Shown: one piece after another, positions 39,801 to 48,479 of the stretch
Position numbering within the stretch: the stretch's first letter is position 1
How the letters are laid out: each line of letters starts with the position of its first letter
NCBI GenBank assembly: GCA_019802505.1
Contig: JAFMOC010000006.1
Span: 4,201,501-4,265,500 of the forward strand
Direction: 5' to 3'
Length of the DNA: 64,000 nt
Source: Corydoras sp. C115
Taxonomy: Eukaryota > Chordata > Actinopteri > Siluriformes > Callichthyidae
Notes under the pieces: generated by a model
Seen by the model: only the letters and a program-made list of their open reading frames with translations
Told to the model about the DNA's origin: nothing
Databases searched by the model: none
Position numbers and translations under genes: made by a program

Positions 39801-41089
39801 CATTTCCTGTTTCTTCCCAGAATCACTTTTGATAGATACTTACCACTTTAAAATAGGAACACAGCTCAAGAGCTTCAATTATGGCATGTTCTGATCAAGT
39901 TGTCTGACTACTATGATTTGGTCCTTTGCCCTTGCCTACTTAATTTGAAGAATAAAAAAAGGAATGGACAATGCAGGTGGGAGGGGGCAATAGATGGTTA
40001 GATAGATGGTGCAGCCTTTATAAACCATGGTGAGACATACATTGTGAGATCCCTGCAAGACAGCAATCTAGGGTCACAGGAGATCCACTAGCCAGCGAAA
40101 GGTATATAATGTATTTATGTTAATGAAGCCCAGTCCTGTGCCTAAAAGATCCTATCTTTTGTCCTCATTGTGTCCTGCCATTTAACTGAGTGGTGCTGAA
40201 GCTGGGAAAGAAGAGGTTGTCTCCTGCCTACATCTCTTGATGTTCTCAAGAACTCCAGCCATTTTTTTTGTAAGTCCCCTGTTGGCTCTCTGTTCTCCAT
40301 TGGTCAGGACTAAAACAGGTATAATTTGGGTGGTAGTTTATTGCCAGTTCTGCAGTGACACTCATGCGGTGAGGAGGTTTTAGTACAGCAGTGCTGCTGT
40401 GGTTTCATTTAAACACCTCAATGTTGTGCAGTGCTGGGATAGGAATAAGGCATCAACCAAATAATGCTCTGTGGTGCCACTATTGGGGTCCTGACCATTA
40501 GAGAACAGAGTGAACGGGACTAACACAGTATGTACTGTAGTATACATACAGATGGACTACAGTCTGCAATTGTCTATAAAATTCATCTTTAGGATAACTG
40601 AAACTGATAAAAATGGACAATAAGTGGAGCATGAAGGAGGAATGTTCAAATTATATATCTCATACTAACCAACATCCAGAACAATACTACAAAAAGACAT
40701 GTTTGTCAAATAACTGATATAAAATAATGACATTTTTTCTACATAAAGCTATATAACTATACTATATATAAGTTTACCAGGTATAGAGGATAAGTGTTTA
40801 AAGAGCAATGACAAAAATTAAAAAAACAGCATGTATGCATTAGCCAGATCACCAGATTTTATTCCTAAGAAGTGATGTCTTAGCAGATCTTGATTTACTT
40901 TACATTTTTTTTCCATTTACACTTTTTTATAATTCAATACACAGTTCGAGCTTGGCAGTGCAAAATATCTTACAAATCTAAAACACTCTAGCTGACCTTG
41001 AGCCAATGATATTAATGCGAAAAGCAAGTCTTACCCTTTTTCCTGAAGTACTTAATGACAGATTTGAGAGTTGTGCCAATAAACACCAT
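23925..41089 (-). CDS. nhsl1: NHS-like protein 1 (Nance-Horan syndrome family), eight coding exons
   Basis: Minus-strand exons 41089-41035, 38438-38286, 34028-33910, 31710-31536, 31410-31279, 30802-27881, 27691-27565 and 24528-23925 join without a frame break (4287 nt, 1428 residues; human NHSL1 is about 1610). The start resembles the NHSL1 short isoform. Residues about 19-69 match the conserved block ending CHQQENVFLPGSRPHCVEEL. Further hallmarks are LPLPTPEEK, RTIINTDTVIRRSKRVKRRK, ISLRKAKKPPLPPKR (around residue 570), PKPKVPERKSS (around 750), RPRTTEDLFAAIHRSKRK and PPSAASSRYNSR. NHS-family proteins bind the WAVE complex through Abi and regulate lamellipodia and cell adhesion; that is family knowledge. 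NHSL1 is preferred over NHS and NHSL2 because of the GPMTVICEKEGE-type C-terminus. Confidence 0.92.
24660..25060 (+). mobile_element. LINE reverse-transcriptase fragment
   Basis: The plus strand encodes DRRISAASAVMRTLLRSVVV, KRELSQKAKLSIYWLIYIPT and, after a stop, a LRRVAGLSLRDRVW-like stretch. This is the typical C-terminal region of a fish non-LTR retrotransposon. A stop and lesions are present; neither end is complete. The clade was not determined. Confidence 0.8.
25615..25970. repeat. Degraded transposon-like dispersed repeat
   Basis: Starts CACTCACTGGCCACAAGATT, then AGGTGCACCCCTC, a widespread fish transposon end (related words near 16268 and 12990). It continues with a GGAATTAATTTGGTGGTGG block shared, altered, with 13080. 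Confidence 0.5.
26500..26920 (+). mobile_element. LINE fragment
   Basis: The plus strand encodes LLRKHNLPKELKV followed by stop-interrupted remnants of the reverse-transcriptase C-terminus, plausibly the same family as 23000-23550. It is degraded and incomplete at both ends. Confidence 0.55.
26930..27010 (+). repeat. Fragment of common fish repeat
   Basis: Contains AACATTTAGCAGAAGCTTTT and then ATCCAAAGCGACTTACTGTA, the same start as the repeat split by a SINE at 17925. Confidence 0.6.
27565..27691 (-). CDS. nhsl1: nhsl1 exon 7
   Basis: Encodes NGDANDETMTPARPRTTEDL and FAAIHR, residues 1186-1227, nearly identical to the NDEVMTPSRPRTTEDLFAAI stretch of human NHSL1. The acceptor is CATGTCCTAG and the donor CACAG/GTAATG; it ends in phase 2. 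Confidence 0.93.
27881..30802 (-). CDS. nhsl1: nhsl1 exon 6 (large central exon)
   Basis: A 2922-nt exon coding residues about 212-1185, mostly serine- and proline-rich and probably disordered. Family landmarks in order: IRTQKGHGI, GFHSLPRQGARI, SLTRSISLRKAKKPPLPPKR (a likely SH3-binding stretch), PKPKVPERKSSLYSSVSSS, TPPPVPKSLP and LPPLPPAYYKQSPP. The acceptor is TTTCAACAG and the donor GATAATG/GTAAGA. The open frame continues 110 bases past the donor, so an unspliced form would add a short tail. Confidence 0.93.
30828..30897. repeat. (TTA)n(TAG)n trinucleotide repeat
   Basis: About eight TTA units followed by about fifteen TAG units, lying 26 bases outside the acceptor of nhsl1 exon 6. Its nearness to the polypyrimidine tract is notable. 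Confidence 0.95.
31279..31410 (-). CDS. nhsl1: nhsl1 exon 5
   Basis: Encodes NFDRQASFRRTIINTDTVIR and RSKRVKRRKTITGVPDDIQK, residues 168-211. A basic NHS-family segment equivalent to GFDREASIR...RRRKTISGIP in NHS. The acceptor is TTGCAACAG and the donor CTAG/GTATAA. Confidence 0.9.
31536..31710 (-). CDS. nhsl1: nhsl1 exon 4
   Basis: Encodes residues 110-167, with NYSSWNKCLPLPTPEEKTR and DLIPINIT. The LPLPTPEEK and VPINIT motifs are diagnostic of the NHS family. The acceptor is TTGCCCTTAG and the donor CACAG/GTATGA. Confidence 0.92.
32950..33665 (+). mobile_element. Degraded Tc1-like transposon in nhsl1 intron 3
   Basis: The plus strand retains RSPVVKSVHRTTISRALHKF and GLYKR, then a W.DETK remnant and a QSQSPDLNP remnant of the DDE transposase, with many frameshifts and stops. 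It is related to the copy at 42949 but much older. Ends were not found. Confidence 0.75.
33910..34028 (-). CDS. nhsl1: nhsl1 exon 3
   Basis: Encodes CNNIRNDCSSQYNSQVPAFS and FTIQSDCLQDQNGHKKGKK, residues 70-109, equivalent to ECDKLRHDGYRSSQYYSQGP of human NHSL1. The acceptor is GTACCTTCAG and the donor AAAG/GTAGAT; it ends on a codon boundary. Confidence 0.88.
34029..38285. other. nhsl1: nhsl1 intron 2, 4.3 kb
   Basis: Mostly AT-rich sequence. The exceptional part is the 916-bp element with terminal inverted repeats, annotated separately. A (CA)n run followed by CGCG lies near 36932-36968. No exon was recognised. Confidence 0.75.
35367..36282. mobile_element. 916-bp element with long terminal inverted repeats
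   Basis: Both ends begin GGAGCCCCTAAAGGGACATG, perfect over 21 bases. With gaps, the complementarity continues through the CGAGAGGAA and ACTTATGTCGTGC segments, so each arm is roughly 80 bases or more. The 4-base word ATAC flanks both ends. Inside are direct copies of TTTCTAGGAATCTTTCTAG (about 35642 and 36060), each followed by GGAACGCCGT, an internal inverted pair around AACGGATGTTT (35925) and AACATCCGTT (36051), and a short tandem of ACTTACTAACTCGTGCGCAC. No transposase. It is most likely a non-autonomous DNA transposon; I cannot name the superfamily. Confidence 0.8.
38286..38438 (-). CDS. nhsl1: nhsl1 exon 2
   Basis: Encodes VSSLDEQSRWSVHYTAPCHQ, QENVFLPGSRPHCVEELHYQ and ANVNLKTVLR, residues 19-69, the highly conserved N-terminal block of NHS proteins. 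The acceptor is TTGTTTTCAG and the donor TTAGAG/GTAAAC. It accepts any first exon that ends in phase 1 with G, giving an alanine at the junction. Confidence 0.93.
39430..39960 (-). mobile_element. Degraded Tc1-like transposase remnant
   Basis: The minus strand encodes MPILTPVYNQN and later RRWSGLMNPL, matching the middle of a fish Tc1 family (HRRKRLQW...WSDES region). Upstream plus-strand words such as CAGCCTTCACTCCCTATTTG are its N-terminal half in reverse. Several stops; a different Tc1 family from the 42949 copy. Confidence 0.6.
40266..40645 (+). repeat. Dispersed repeat, copy 3 of 3
   Basis: The longest copy of the family also at 9355 and 17519, with CTCTCTGTTCTCCATTGGTC at its start, CAGTTCTGCAGTGACACTCA, and the GGGGTCCTGACCATTAGAGA block. 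Non-coding, in nhsl1 intron 1. Confidence 0.7.
41035..41089 (-). CDS. nhsl1: nhsl1 exon 1 (short-isoform start)
   Basis: The ATG at 41089-41087 has a strong context (A at -3, G at +4). Encodes MVFIGTTLKSVIKYFRKK, very like the MVVFI...IKLFRKK start of the human NHSL1 short isoform. The donor is AAAAAGG/GTAAGA; the exon ends in phase 1 with G, which with CT of exon 2 makes an alanine codon. Confidence 0.9.
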
Positions 41090-41235
41090 TGTGGCTCCTC
41101 TAAGATGGTGACAGGGCTTTTTCAGAGAGATGTGTGTTGACCAGGCTAATCCAGCGTTCGCTTTGGTGGAAGTGTGGATATGGAATAGATGGCTGAGTAA
41201 GTGAGAAGAGAGCGGGTACACCACTGCTGCCCACT

Positions 41236-41250
41236 CGGCATATATACCCT
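41236..41250 (-). promoter_or_regulatory. nhsl1: TATA-type core promoter of nhsl1 exon 1
   Basis: The minus strand reads GGGTATATATGCC, with TATATA at 41246-41241. A start site near 41215 would give a leader of about 125 bases before the ATG. A pure GA tract lies about 75 bases upstream. Spacing and strand fit a real promoter, but no experimental evidence is visible. Confidence 0.55.
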
Positions 41251-41317
41251 CATAGCAAATAATGCTAATCTAAACTCCCCCCGCCTATTCTTTCTTTCTT
41301 TCACACTTACCGTCACA

Positions 41318-41320
<3 letters not shown>

Positions 41321-41354
<34 letters not shown>
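41321..41354. repeat. (TC)n / (GA)n tract upstream of the nhsl1 promoter
   Basis: Seventeen TC units, read as GA on the nhsl1 strand, flanked by CA repeats. GA tracts near promoters can be functional, but this may be just a microsatellite. Confidence 0.9.
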
Positions 41355-41357
<3 letters not shown>

Positions 41358-41849
41358 CACACACACACACCCCTAAAGAGTTTTGCTGCTGTACCACCCT
41401 CCCTCCACTTATGCTTTTCTCCGCCTCTTCTCATGTCTATAGCCGCAGAGCAGCTCTGATGCTTGTCCTTTAGTGTCCTCTCTCACCTTGCAGTTATTTA
41501 AATTCTTATACAGTACAATTCCAGGACAGAATTTACTCCTTATTCCTTTAGCTATCTGTACTTCTGTCAATGCAAAAATATAGCAATTTTTTCAAAATGC
41601 AACATGGCTGCCAGATCATCTTAAAAAGAACTTTATTATGCTAATGATAGAATACCACTGCAATGTTTTCTCTCTCTCTCTCTTTCTCTCTCTTGCTGTA
41701 TGCTGGGAGGCAGGAACAAAGTGGTCAGAACCTTGCCCATTTTCTTTTTCATCCTATTGTAGTTATTGACTTGTGGAAAAGTATAGTCAAGTAGAATATA
41801 GATTTCATTTATTTGAGGGGGTAGGATTTGGTTAAGAACAGTTTGTAGG

Positions 41850-42040
41850 TTACAATTACATTTAGTCATTTAGCAGACACAAGTAGTTAAGAAGGAATCA
41901 GCTACACCTACTGTAAACCTGAATATTCCCCAATTCCCCTATCCCCCTTTTTATATATATAGAAATGATTTTGGAAGAGATATGATTTGAAGTGTCTCTT
42001 AAAGATGCTGAATGTCTCCAGCATACTCAGAGACAGAGAC
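41850..42040 (+). repeat. Dispersed repeat fragment
   Basis: ACATTTAGTCATTTAGCAGA and AGTAGTTAAGAAGGAATCAG are shared with 19811-19930. Non-coding. Confidence 0.55.
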
Positions 42041-42948
42041 TTAATGATTTACAATTTGGTTAACTGTAAAGAGGTTATAGACAATCTAGAGAAGCAAGCA
42101 GTAGAGTAATGATAGGAAAGTACAGGAGCTTAAAGCTTTTTTACAAGATCAAGCAACAGGAGCAATTATAAGATTCTAATTCATTAATGCAATGTAGGTT
42201 GAACATTTTAAGAATGTACCATGTTGAACAGTCGATTTGGGGAAAGAAAAAAAAGGTATGTGTGACATTGCAGATGCTATGACTACGAAGCACTGACTTA
42301 TGCCTTTAGCAAAAATAATAAGTATCATCTGCAAAAAAAACACATCATCTGCAAAGGGCAGTCTCAATCCCAAGATCACAATACTGGACACGCCCACCTT
42401 ATATATAAATATGCTAGTGTCATGGTACAAAAAAAAGAGATTTCGAAGATCTCAAATAAAAGTTGTTAGACTCAGAGGTGTAGTTGGCAAAAGCAAGCCC
42501 TGCAATGACCTGCAAAGCCACAAAGCAACCAAAGATAATGTTTTAAATAAGTATAAGCATTTTTTAGCTAATGTTAAAGATTATAAATCCACTATCAGGA
42601 GAACACTGGTTTGCATTGCAGAGCTTCCCGAAACTAGAAGGTTGTTCTTTGGATAGAAAAATTGTGCAAATACAATTTTAAATTATATATTTTTTGAATA
42701 TTTAAAATATTTCATTAGATTTTTAGGGACTATTTTGCATCTGTGCCAGCTAATTCTAGGGAGAAATGTCAAGATATTACATAAATACATTAAATCAAGT
42801 TTGCCAGCACCAACACACATGCATACAAAATAGTTTTCTGTGTGGTTGTTGCATAGCATTTTTTTTATATTTACTGAAACATAAAAGTATGACACAGAAA
42901 ATGAGCACAAAAATAATACAAAAAGCTTTACTCTTCTATTAGTATATA

Positions 42949-44560
42949 CAGTGGGTTGCAAAAGTATTCATACCCCTTGAACTTTTCCATATTTTGTCAC
43001 ATTACAACCACAAACATAAATATATTTCACTGGAATTTAATGTGAAAGACCAACACAAAGTGCTATACAATTGTGAAGTGGAAGGAAAATTATACATGAA
43101 TCAATATTTTTTTTTACAAATAAAAAACTGAAAAGTGCGACGTGCAAAAGTATTCAGCCCCCTTTTCCCTGAGTGCAACCAATTGCATTCAGAAGTTGCC
43201 TGATGAGTGCTAATGACTCAAAAGGGTCCACCTGTGTGTAATCTAATCTCAGTACAAATACAGCTGCTCCGTGACGGCCTCAGATGTTGGTTAAGAGAAT
43301 ATTGGGGAGCAAACAGCATCATGAAGTCCAAAGAACACACCAGACAGGTTAGGAATATGGTTTTGGAGAAGTTTAAAGCAGGCTTAGGTTATAAAAAGAT
43401 TTCCAAAGCTTTGAACATCTCACGGAGCACTGTTCAATCCATCATCCGGAAATGGAAAGAGTATGGCACCACAGTAAACCTGCCAAGACAAGGCCGTCCA
43501 CCTAAACTTACAGGCCGAACAAGGAGATCACTGATCAGAGAGGCAGCGAAGAGGCCCATGGTGACTCTGGATGAAATGCAGAGAGCCACAGCTCAGGTGG
43601 GGGAAACTGTCCACAGGACAACAATTAGTCGTGCACTACACAAATGTGGTCTTTATGGAAGAGTGGCAAGGAGAAAGCCATTGTTAAAAGAAAACCATAA
43701 GAAGTCCCGTTTGCAGTTTGCCAGAAGCCATGTTGAGGACACAGCAAACATGTGGAAGAAGGTGCTTTGGTCAGACGAGACCAAAATTGAACTTTTTGGC
43801 CACAATGCAAAACGCTATGTGTAGCGGAGAAATAACACTGCACATCACTCTGAAAAAACACCATCCCCACTGTCAAATATGGTGGTGGCAGCATCATGCT
43901 CTGGGGGTGCTTCTCTTCAGCAGGGACCGGGAAGTTGGTCAAAGTTGATGGGAAGATGGATGGAGCCAAATACAGGGCAATCTTGGAAGAAAACCTGTTG
44001 GAGTCAGCAAAAGATTTGAGACTGGGGCGGAGGTTCACCTTCCAGCAGGACAACGACCCTAAACATAAAGCCAGAGCTACAATGGAGTGGTTTAAAAAAA
44101 AGAATATTCATGTGTTAGAATGGCCCAGTCAAAGTCCAGACCTAAACCCAATTGAGAATTTGTGGCAAGATCTCAAAACTGCTGTTCACAAACGCTCTCC
44201 ATCCAATCTGACTGAGCTTGAGCTGTTTTGCAAGGAGGAATGGGCAAGAATTTCAGTCACTAGATGTGCAAAGCTGGTGGAGACATACCCTAAAAGACTT
44301 GCAGCTGTAATTGCAGCAAAAGGTGGCTCCACAAAGTATTGACTCAGGGGGGCTGAATACTTTTGCACGTCGCACTTTTCAGTTTTTTATTTGTAAAAAA
44401 AATGTTGATTCATGTATAATTTTCCTTCCACTTCACAATTGTATAGCACTTTGTGTTGGTCTTTCACATTAAATTCCAGTGAAATATATTTATGTTTGTG
44501 GTTGTAATGTGACAAAATATGGAAAAGTTCAAGGGGTATGAATACTTTTGCAACCCACTG
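42949..44560 (+). mobile_element. Nearly complete Tc1-like transposon, 1612 bp
   Basis: The element starts CAGTGGGTTGCAAAAGTATT and ends with its reverse complement, flanked by TA on each side (42947-42948 and 44561-44562), as expected for Tc1 insertion. The terminal inverted repeats are about 214 bp each (42949-43162 and 44347-44560) and nearly identical. It carries a transposase gene broken by one stop and one frameshift. Good preservation suggests a young insertion. It lies upstream of the 41089 exon and inside the introns of any nhsl1 form that uses the more distal first exons. Confidence 0.93.
43321..44342 (+). pseudogene. Tc1-like transposase pseudogene
   Basis: The frame opens at ATG 43321 with a helix-turn-helix half (LGYKKISKALNISRSTVQSI, then IRKWKEYGTT) and a GRPPKL linker. 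The first catalytic Asp is in WSDETK. After NAKRYV a TAG at 43822-43824 stops the frame; extra bases in an A-run near 43850 then shift it. The second part continues from MLWGCFSSAGTGKL, with the second Asp in QQDNDPKH and the Glu in PDLNPIENLW, to TGA at 44340-44342. All three DDE residues are preserved, so only these two lesions prevent a full-length protein. Confidence 0.92.
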
Positions 44561-44803
44561 TAGCATATGTCAATATGCATGTATATGCATATACAGCTAA
44601 TTGATTTATAAAATACATGCAATGCCTGTCGACTGAAAAGTGTGCCAATATCTGAGTCAGAAACTGGGCCAACTCCAGCTAAATTGAAAATCTGACCTCT
44701 TACAGCAAGTCAGCAGAGAATACTAAATACTTTTTGGGATTTCTATTGCTATCTGTTACACCACTTAATTAAGCTTATTTTTAAACAGGGAATAGGTTGT
44801 GTG

Positions 44804-44936
44804 TGCCCAGCGATAGATTGGCGCCCTGTCCTGGGTGTATCTGCCCAGCACCCAAAATGTTCTCCCCCAGATGGGCAGTGGGAACCCCCCGCGACCCTAG
44901 TAGGGGATTAAGTGGAAGATAATGGATGGATGGATA
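44804..44936 (+). mobile_element. 5'-truncated SINE
   Basis: Only the 3' part is present (CCCAGCGATAGATTGGCGCC through the GATAATGGATGG tail). It is flanked by a perfect 13-bp duplication AATAGGTTGTGTG (44791-44803 and 44937-44949), so it was inserted already truncated, as in incomplete reverse transcription. Confidence 0.88.
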
Positions 44937-45036
44937 AATAGGTTGTGTGCTTATTTATAAAAAGTAGAGTTGAATTACACTCTTTCTAGCCCAAGGCAAG
45001 CACAGTTCAGATTGCAAAATTGCTTATTTTATAAAC

Positions 45037-45375
45037 ACAGTGGCTTAGTGGTTAGCATGTTCACCTCTCAGCAGGGGATTCAAGTTCAAATCCTATTTTA
45101 GATGGAGTTTCCATGTTCTATCTGTATCTGCGTGGGTATCCTCTGGGTTCTCTGGTTTCCTCCCACAGTCCAAAAACATGGATTCAAGGTAAATTCAACG
45201 CTCTAAATTGCCCCATATAGCGTGTGTCTGGGTGAGTGTGCCCCATGATAAATTGGCACCCTGACCCGGGTGTATCTGCCCAGCGCCTAAAACATTCTCT
45301 CCGGGATGGACATGGGAAAACCCCCCCGCGACTCTAGTAGAGAGGATTGAAGTGGAAGATAATGAATAAATGAAA
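45037..45375 (+). mobile_element. tRNA-derived SINE
   Basis: Plus-strand copy beginning AGTGGCTTAGTGGTTAGCAT and ending GAAGATAATGAATAAATGAA. The first dozen head bases are missing. It is more diverged than the 46333-47221 copies. A clear long duplication was not found at its ends. Confidence 0.75.
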
Positions 45376-46332
45376 CACAAAAAGATAAAGTCATACAGCT
45401 GACAGCTCTGTGCTTTCTTTTTGCAAATGAAGCATGATCACACCCTCATGTTACATCTCCCTATTGTTAGACCTAGGATCAACTGCTCCCACACTCTCAC
45501 CCATCAACCCTGATGGAATAAAAAAAATGCCATGGTCATTTGTACACCTGGCATGTGGAATTTTATAAGGTTGGATGGAGAAATTGGTCCATTATCTGAG
45601 CAGATGTTAAAAGCATATTAGGTACACAAATTGCCTATTAGTATTAGTGGGTTGGGCCCACACACTTGATTTCCAGGCACTCCTTTATAGGGGTGCTTCT
45701 GTTCCCATGTTAAAATGTTCTGACTGATGAAGAACACTGGTAGTACAAATGCCTTTTTAACTGATAGTTAAAATTCTTTCATCTATTGGTCAGACAGAGA
45801 ATGTGACATCATGAAAATGCTTGAATTTGAAAAAAGCCTGCAGGCACTGTTTCGTGTACTGAGCTGGATCTAGCATTTCAATATTCATAGTTAGTTAAAA
45901 GGCTGGTGATATCCAAATAGTAAGATATAAACCTACAATAATACCCAGCCAGCCATATATATATATTTTTTTTTTGACCAAGGTAGAATCCCAGAACCTG
46001 CACTTCCACCCATTTAATTGCACACACTTCCACTACCAATAGATGTTCCCAGAGTACCCAGAGTAAAACAACTCAGGTACAGAGTGGGCATGTAGACTCC
46101 ACACAGTAAGGACCTTTGCCACAACCAGGAAGCAAACAAAGGACCATGAGGTGGAAGGACCTTATTGTATCATACCACTGTGTTTTTAGGGATATAATAT
46201 ATTCGTATTGGCATTTTTTGGTTACTGTTAATTACTTTATTTTTCTTAACCTGCATTAAATAACATGACCATTTTAAGACCCATGGGTCCCATAATTAAT
46301 AAAATTTAATTTAATAATATAACTTACTATTA

Positions 46333-47221
46333 GGGCGACATGGTGGCTTAGTGGTTAGCACGTTCGTCTCTCAGCGCTAGGGATTACCGGTTCGAATTCC
46401 AATCTGGGTGGAGTTTCCATGTTTTCCCCGTGTCTGTGTGGGTTTCCTCCGGGTTCTCCGGTTTCCTCCCACAGTCCAAAAACTTGGATGAAGGTCAAAT
46501 GAATTCTCCAAATTGACGCATATAGAGGGCGGCACGGTGGCTTAGTGGTTAGCACGTTTGCCTCTCAGCGCTAGGGATTCCCGGTTCGAATGCCCATCTG
46601 GGTGGAGTTTCCATGTTCTCCCCGTGTCCGTGTGGATTTCCTCCGGGTTCTCCGGTTTCCTCCCACAGTCCAAAAACATGGATCAAGTCAATTGAGTTCT
46701 CCAAATTGACCCATATAGAGTGTGTCTGTGTGTGTGAGTGTGAGTCCAGCGATAGATTGGCGCCCTGTCTGGGGTGTATCTGCCAGTACAGGATGCCAAT
46801 CTATCGCTGGGCACACACACAAACACACGCTCTACATGGGGTATTCATTCATTCATTCATTCATTATCTTCCGCTTTATCCTATATTAGGGTCGCGGGGG
46901 GGTTCCCCATGCCTATCCAGGGGAGAACGTTTCGGGCGCTGGGCAGATACACCCCAGACAGGGCGCCAATCTATCGCTGGACTCACACTCACACACACAG
47001 ACACACTCTATATGGGTCAATTTGGAGAACTCAATTGACTTGATCCATGTTTTTGGACTGTGGGAGGAAACCGGAGAACCCAGAGGAAATCCACACGGAC
47101 ACGGGGAGAACATGGAAACTCCACCCAGATGGAGCGCCTGAAACGTTCTCCTCTGGATGGGCATGGGGAATCCCCCGGGACCCTAGTAGAGGATAAAGCG
47201 GAAGATAATGGATGAATGGAT
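46333..47221. mobile_element. Compound SINE cluster in one 10-bp target-site duplication
   Basis: An outer plus-strand SINE starts at 46333 and its 3' end is found at 47133-47221. The whole block is flanked by CTTACTATTA (46323-46332 and 47222-47231). Between its halves lie a second plus-strand SINE (about 46529-46790), a short inverted fragment (about 46793-46843) and a longer inverted copy (about 46845-47132). The middle of the outer SINE is missing, replaced by these. Confidence 0.8.
46594..47132. repeat. 191-bp near-perfect inverted repeat within SINE cluster
   Basis: Bases 46594-46784 and the reverse complement of 46942-47132 match at 190 of 191 positions (one C/T difference in the CTCC/TGGGTTC stretch). 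The spacer is 157 bases. Both arms share variants absent from the other SINE copies, such as GAGTCCAGCG instead of GTGCCCAGCG. Confidence 0.9.
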
Positions 47222-47449
47222 CTTACTATTAATAACTTATTTCTGTTCTGCAGCAGTTTCCCCCCCATGTCATTAGACTGATAAATTCCTATTCACTTGA
47301 GATGATTTCAAAATTCAGTTCCGTGCCACATGCTACATGCACACATCTGTGCACTTATCACTTAAAATTTTGTTTATGTGCAATTTTGAACACCTCAGGT
47401 CTTTTTATCTATATTTTATAGCTAATCTAATTTATTTATTTATACAGTT

Positions 47450-47580
47450 ATATATACACCGGTCTACTTGATTTTAATTTTAATCCTTTTTTTTATACTT
47501 GCAAGCCAATGCAATGAAATTTCGTTCTGTGTACAATAAGTGTATAATGAATGACAATAAAGGTTATCCAAGTCTAAGTG
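47450..47580 (+). mobile_element. Short LINE 3'-tail fragment
   Basis: CAATGCAATGAAATTTCGTT and ATGAATGACAATAAAGGTTA resemble the 3' tail of fish non-LTR retrotransposons. No coding part is preserved. Confidence 0.45.
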
Positions 47581-47595
47581 TAATGATGTAACACT

Positions 47596-47610
47596 AGTGC
47601 CATCTAGTGG
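47596..47610 (-). promoter_or_regulatory. CTCF-like core motif
   Basis: The minus strand reads CCACTAGATGGCACT, matching the CTCF core consensus well. It lies between the 41089 and 49387 candidate first exons of nhsl1. Confidence 0.35.
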
Positions 47611-48423
47611 TTGGAATTTGTGGGGGGGGTTTTTCCCCAATGCAAAAATGCAAGAACAATAATTAACAATTTTCTTGATCTGGAAATAACACAAAGCCGC
47701 TTGCTTGCATTAGTGTTGCTGGAGCAACAAAATGAACATGCAAAAAGCACAAAGAACACACCAAGTTCAGCTCAGGACATTTTAGTTGTGAGACGAGAAC
47801 TTGAACAAGTGCACCACTATGCCTTGCTTTTCTAACAAGTGTCCCTTTATTTTGTAAATATAACAGAGTATTAAAATAAATGGTTGCAAAGTCCAGTAAG
47901 TGAGCAAACAGCTTTAAACAGCAGAAGAGTGTTACTACTACACTTTTCACCTTATATTAATAAAAGATATTGCTTATGTGAAATTAACCCTTCATCTACG
48001 GTAATCTAATGTTTGTTTTAATTATAACCAATCTCACAATTCATAAGTTTTATTTTGTTATATGAGCCATTAGGAAATAAGAACAGTGCAATGACTCTTT
48101 ACCAACCAAATAAACAAATCATTGTAACTTTTGAGTAAGACTTACAGTTATATGCCCAACATGCCCATTTCTCAAATATGATTACAAAATTCTATACCTA
48201 AGATCTTGGACTATGCATCACCTCTGTAATTAAATTAGAGTACAGTTGAATTTAAGAACAGTATAGATGTAAATATACAAATCCACATTAAACAGATTTG
48301 CCAAAAAGACTTATTCAACAGCCAAGTTGAAAAGAAGAACGGTAGATATTAGCATGCTCAGTCTCTTTACTTCAGTTTGTGGGCTTTATCAATAACAATG
48401 TCATATTTTCAGCAATTACACAC

Positions 48424-48442
48424 CACCCTAACCCTAACCCTG
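48424..48442. repeat. Very short telomere-like repeat
   Basis: ACCCTAACCCTAACCCT, between two and three units of the vertebrate telomere repeat. It is too short to mean much alone, but it abuts a compositionally odd segment. Confidence 0.6.
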
Positions 48443-48479
48443 AACACTAGTTAACTAAATTAGTAAATAAGTCTTTAGA

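Noticed and set aside
23925..41089. Naming the minus-strand gene nhs or nhsl2
   Set aside because: The N-terminal exon, the NDETMTPARPRTTEDLF stretch and the GPMTVICE-type C-terminus fit NHSL1 better; NHSL2 ends differently and NHS has another C-terminal sequence.
42300..42656. 118-residue plus-strand frame
   Set aside because: No recognisable domain, AT-biased, and not near splice signals; probably chance.
46520..46615. tRNA-like boxes that could be called a tRNA gene
   Set aside because: The same head occurs at the start of each SINE copy, is joined to a SINE body, and lacks a proper acceptor stem; it is a tRNA-derived SINE head.
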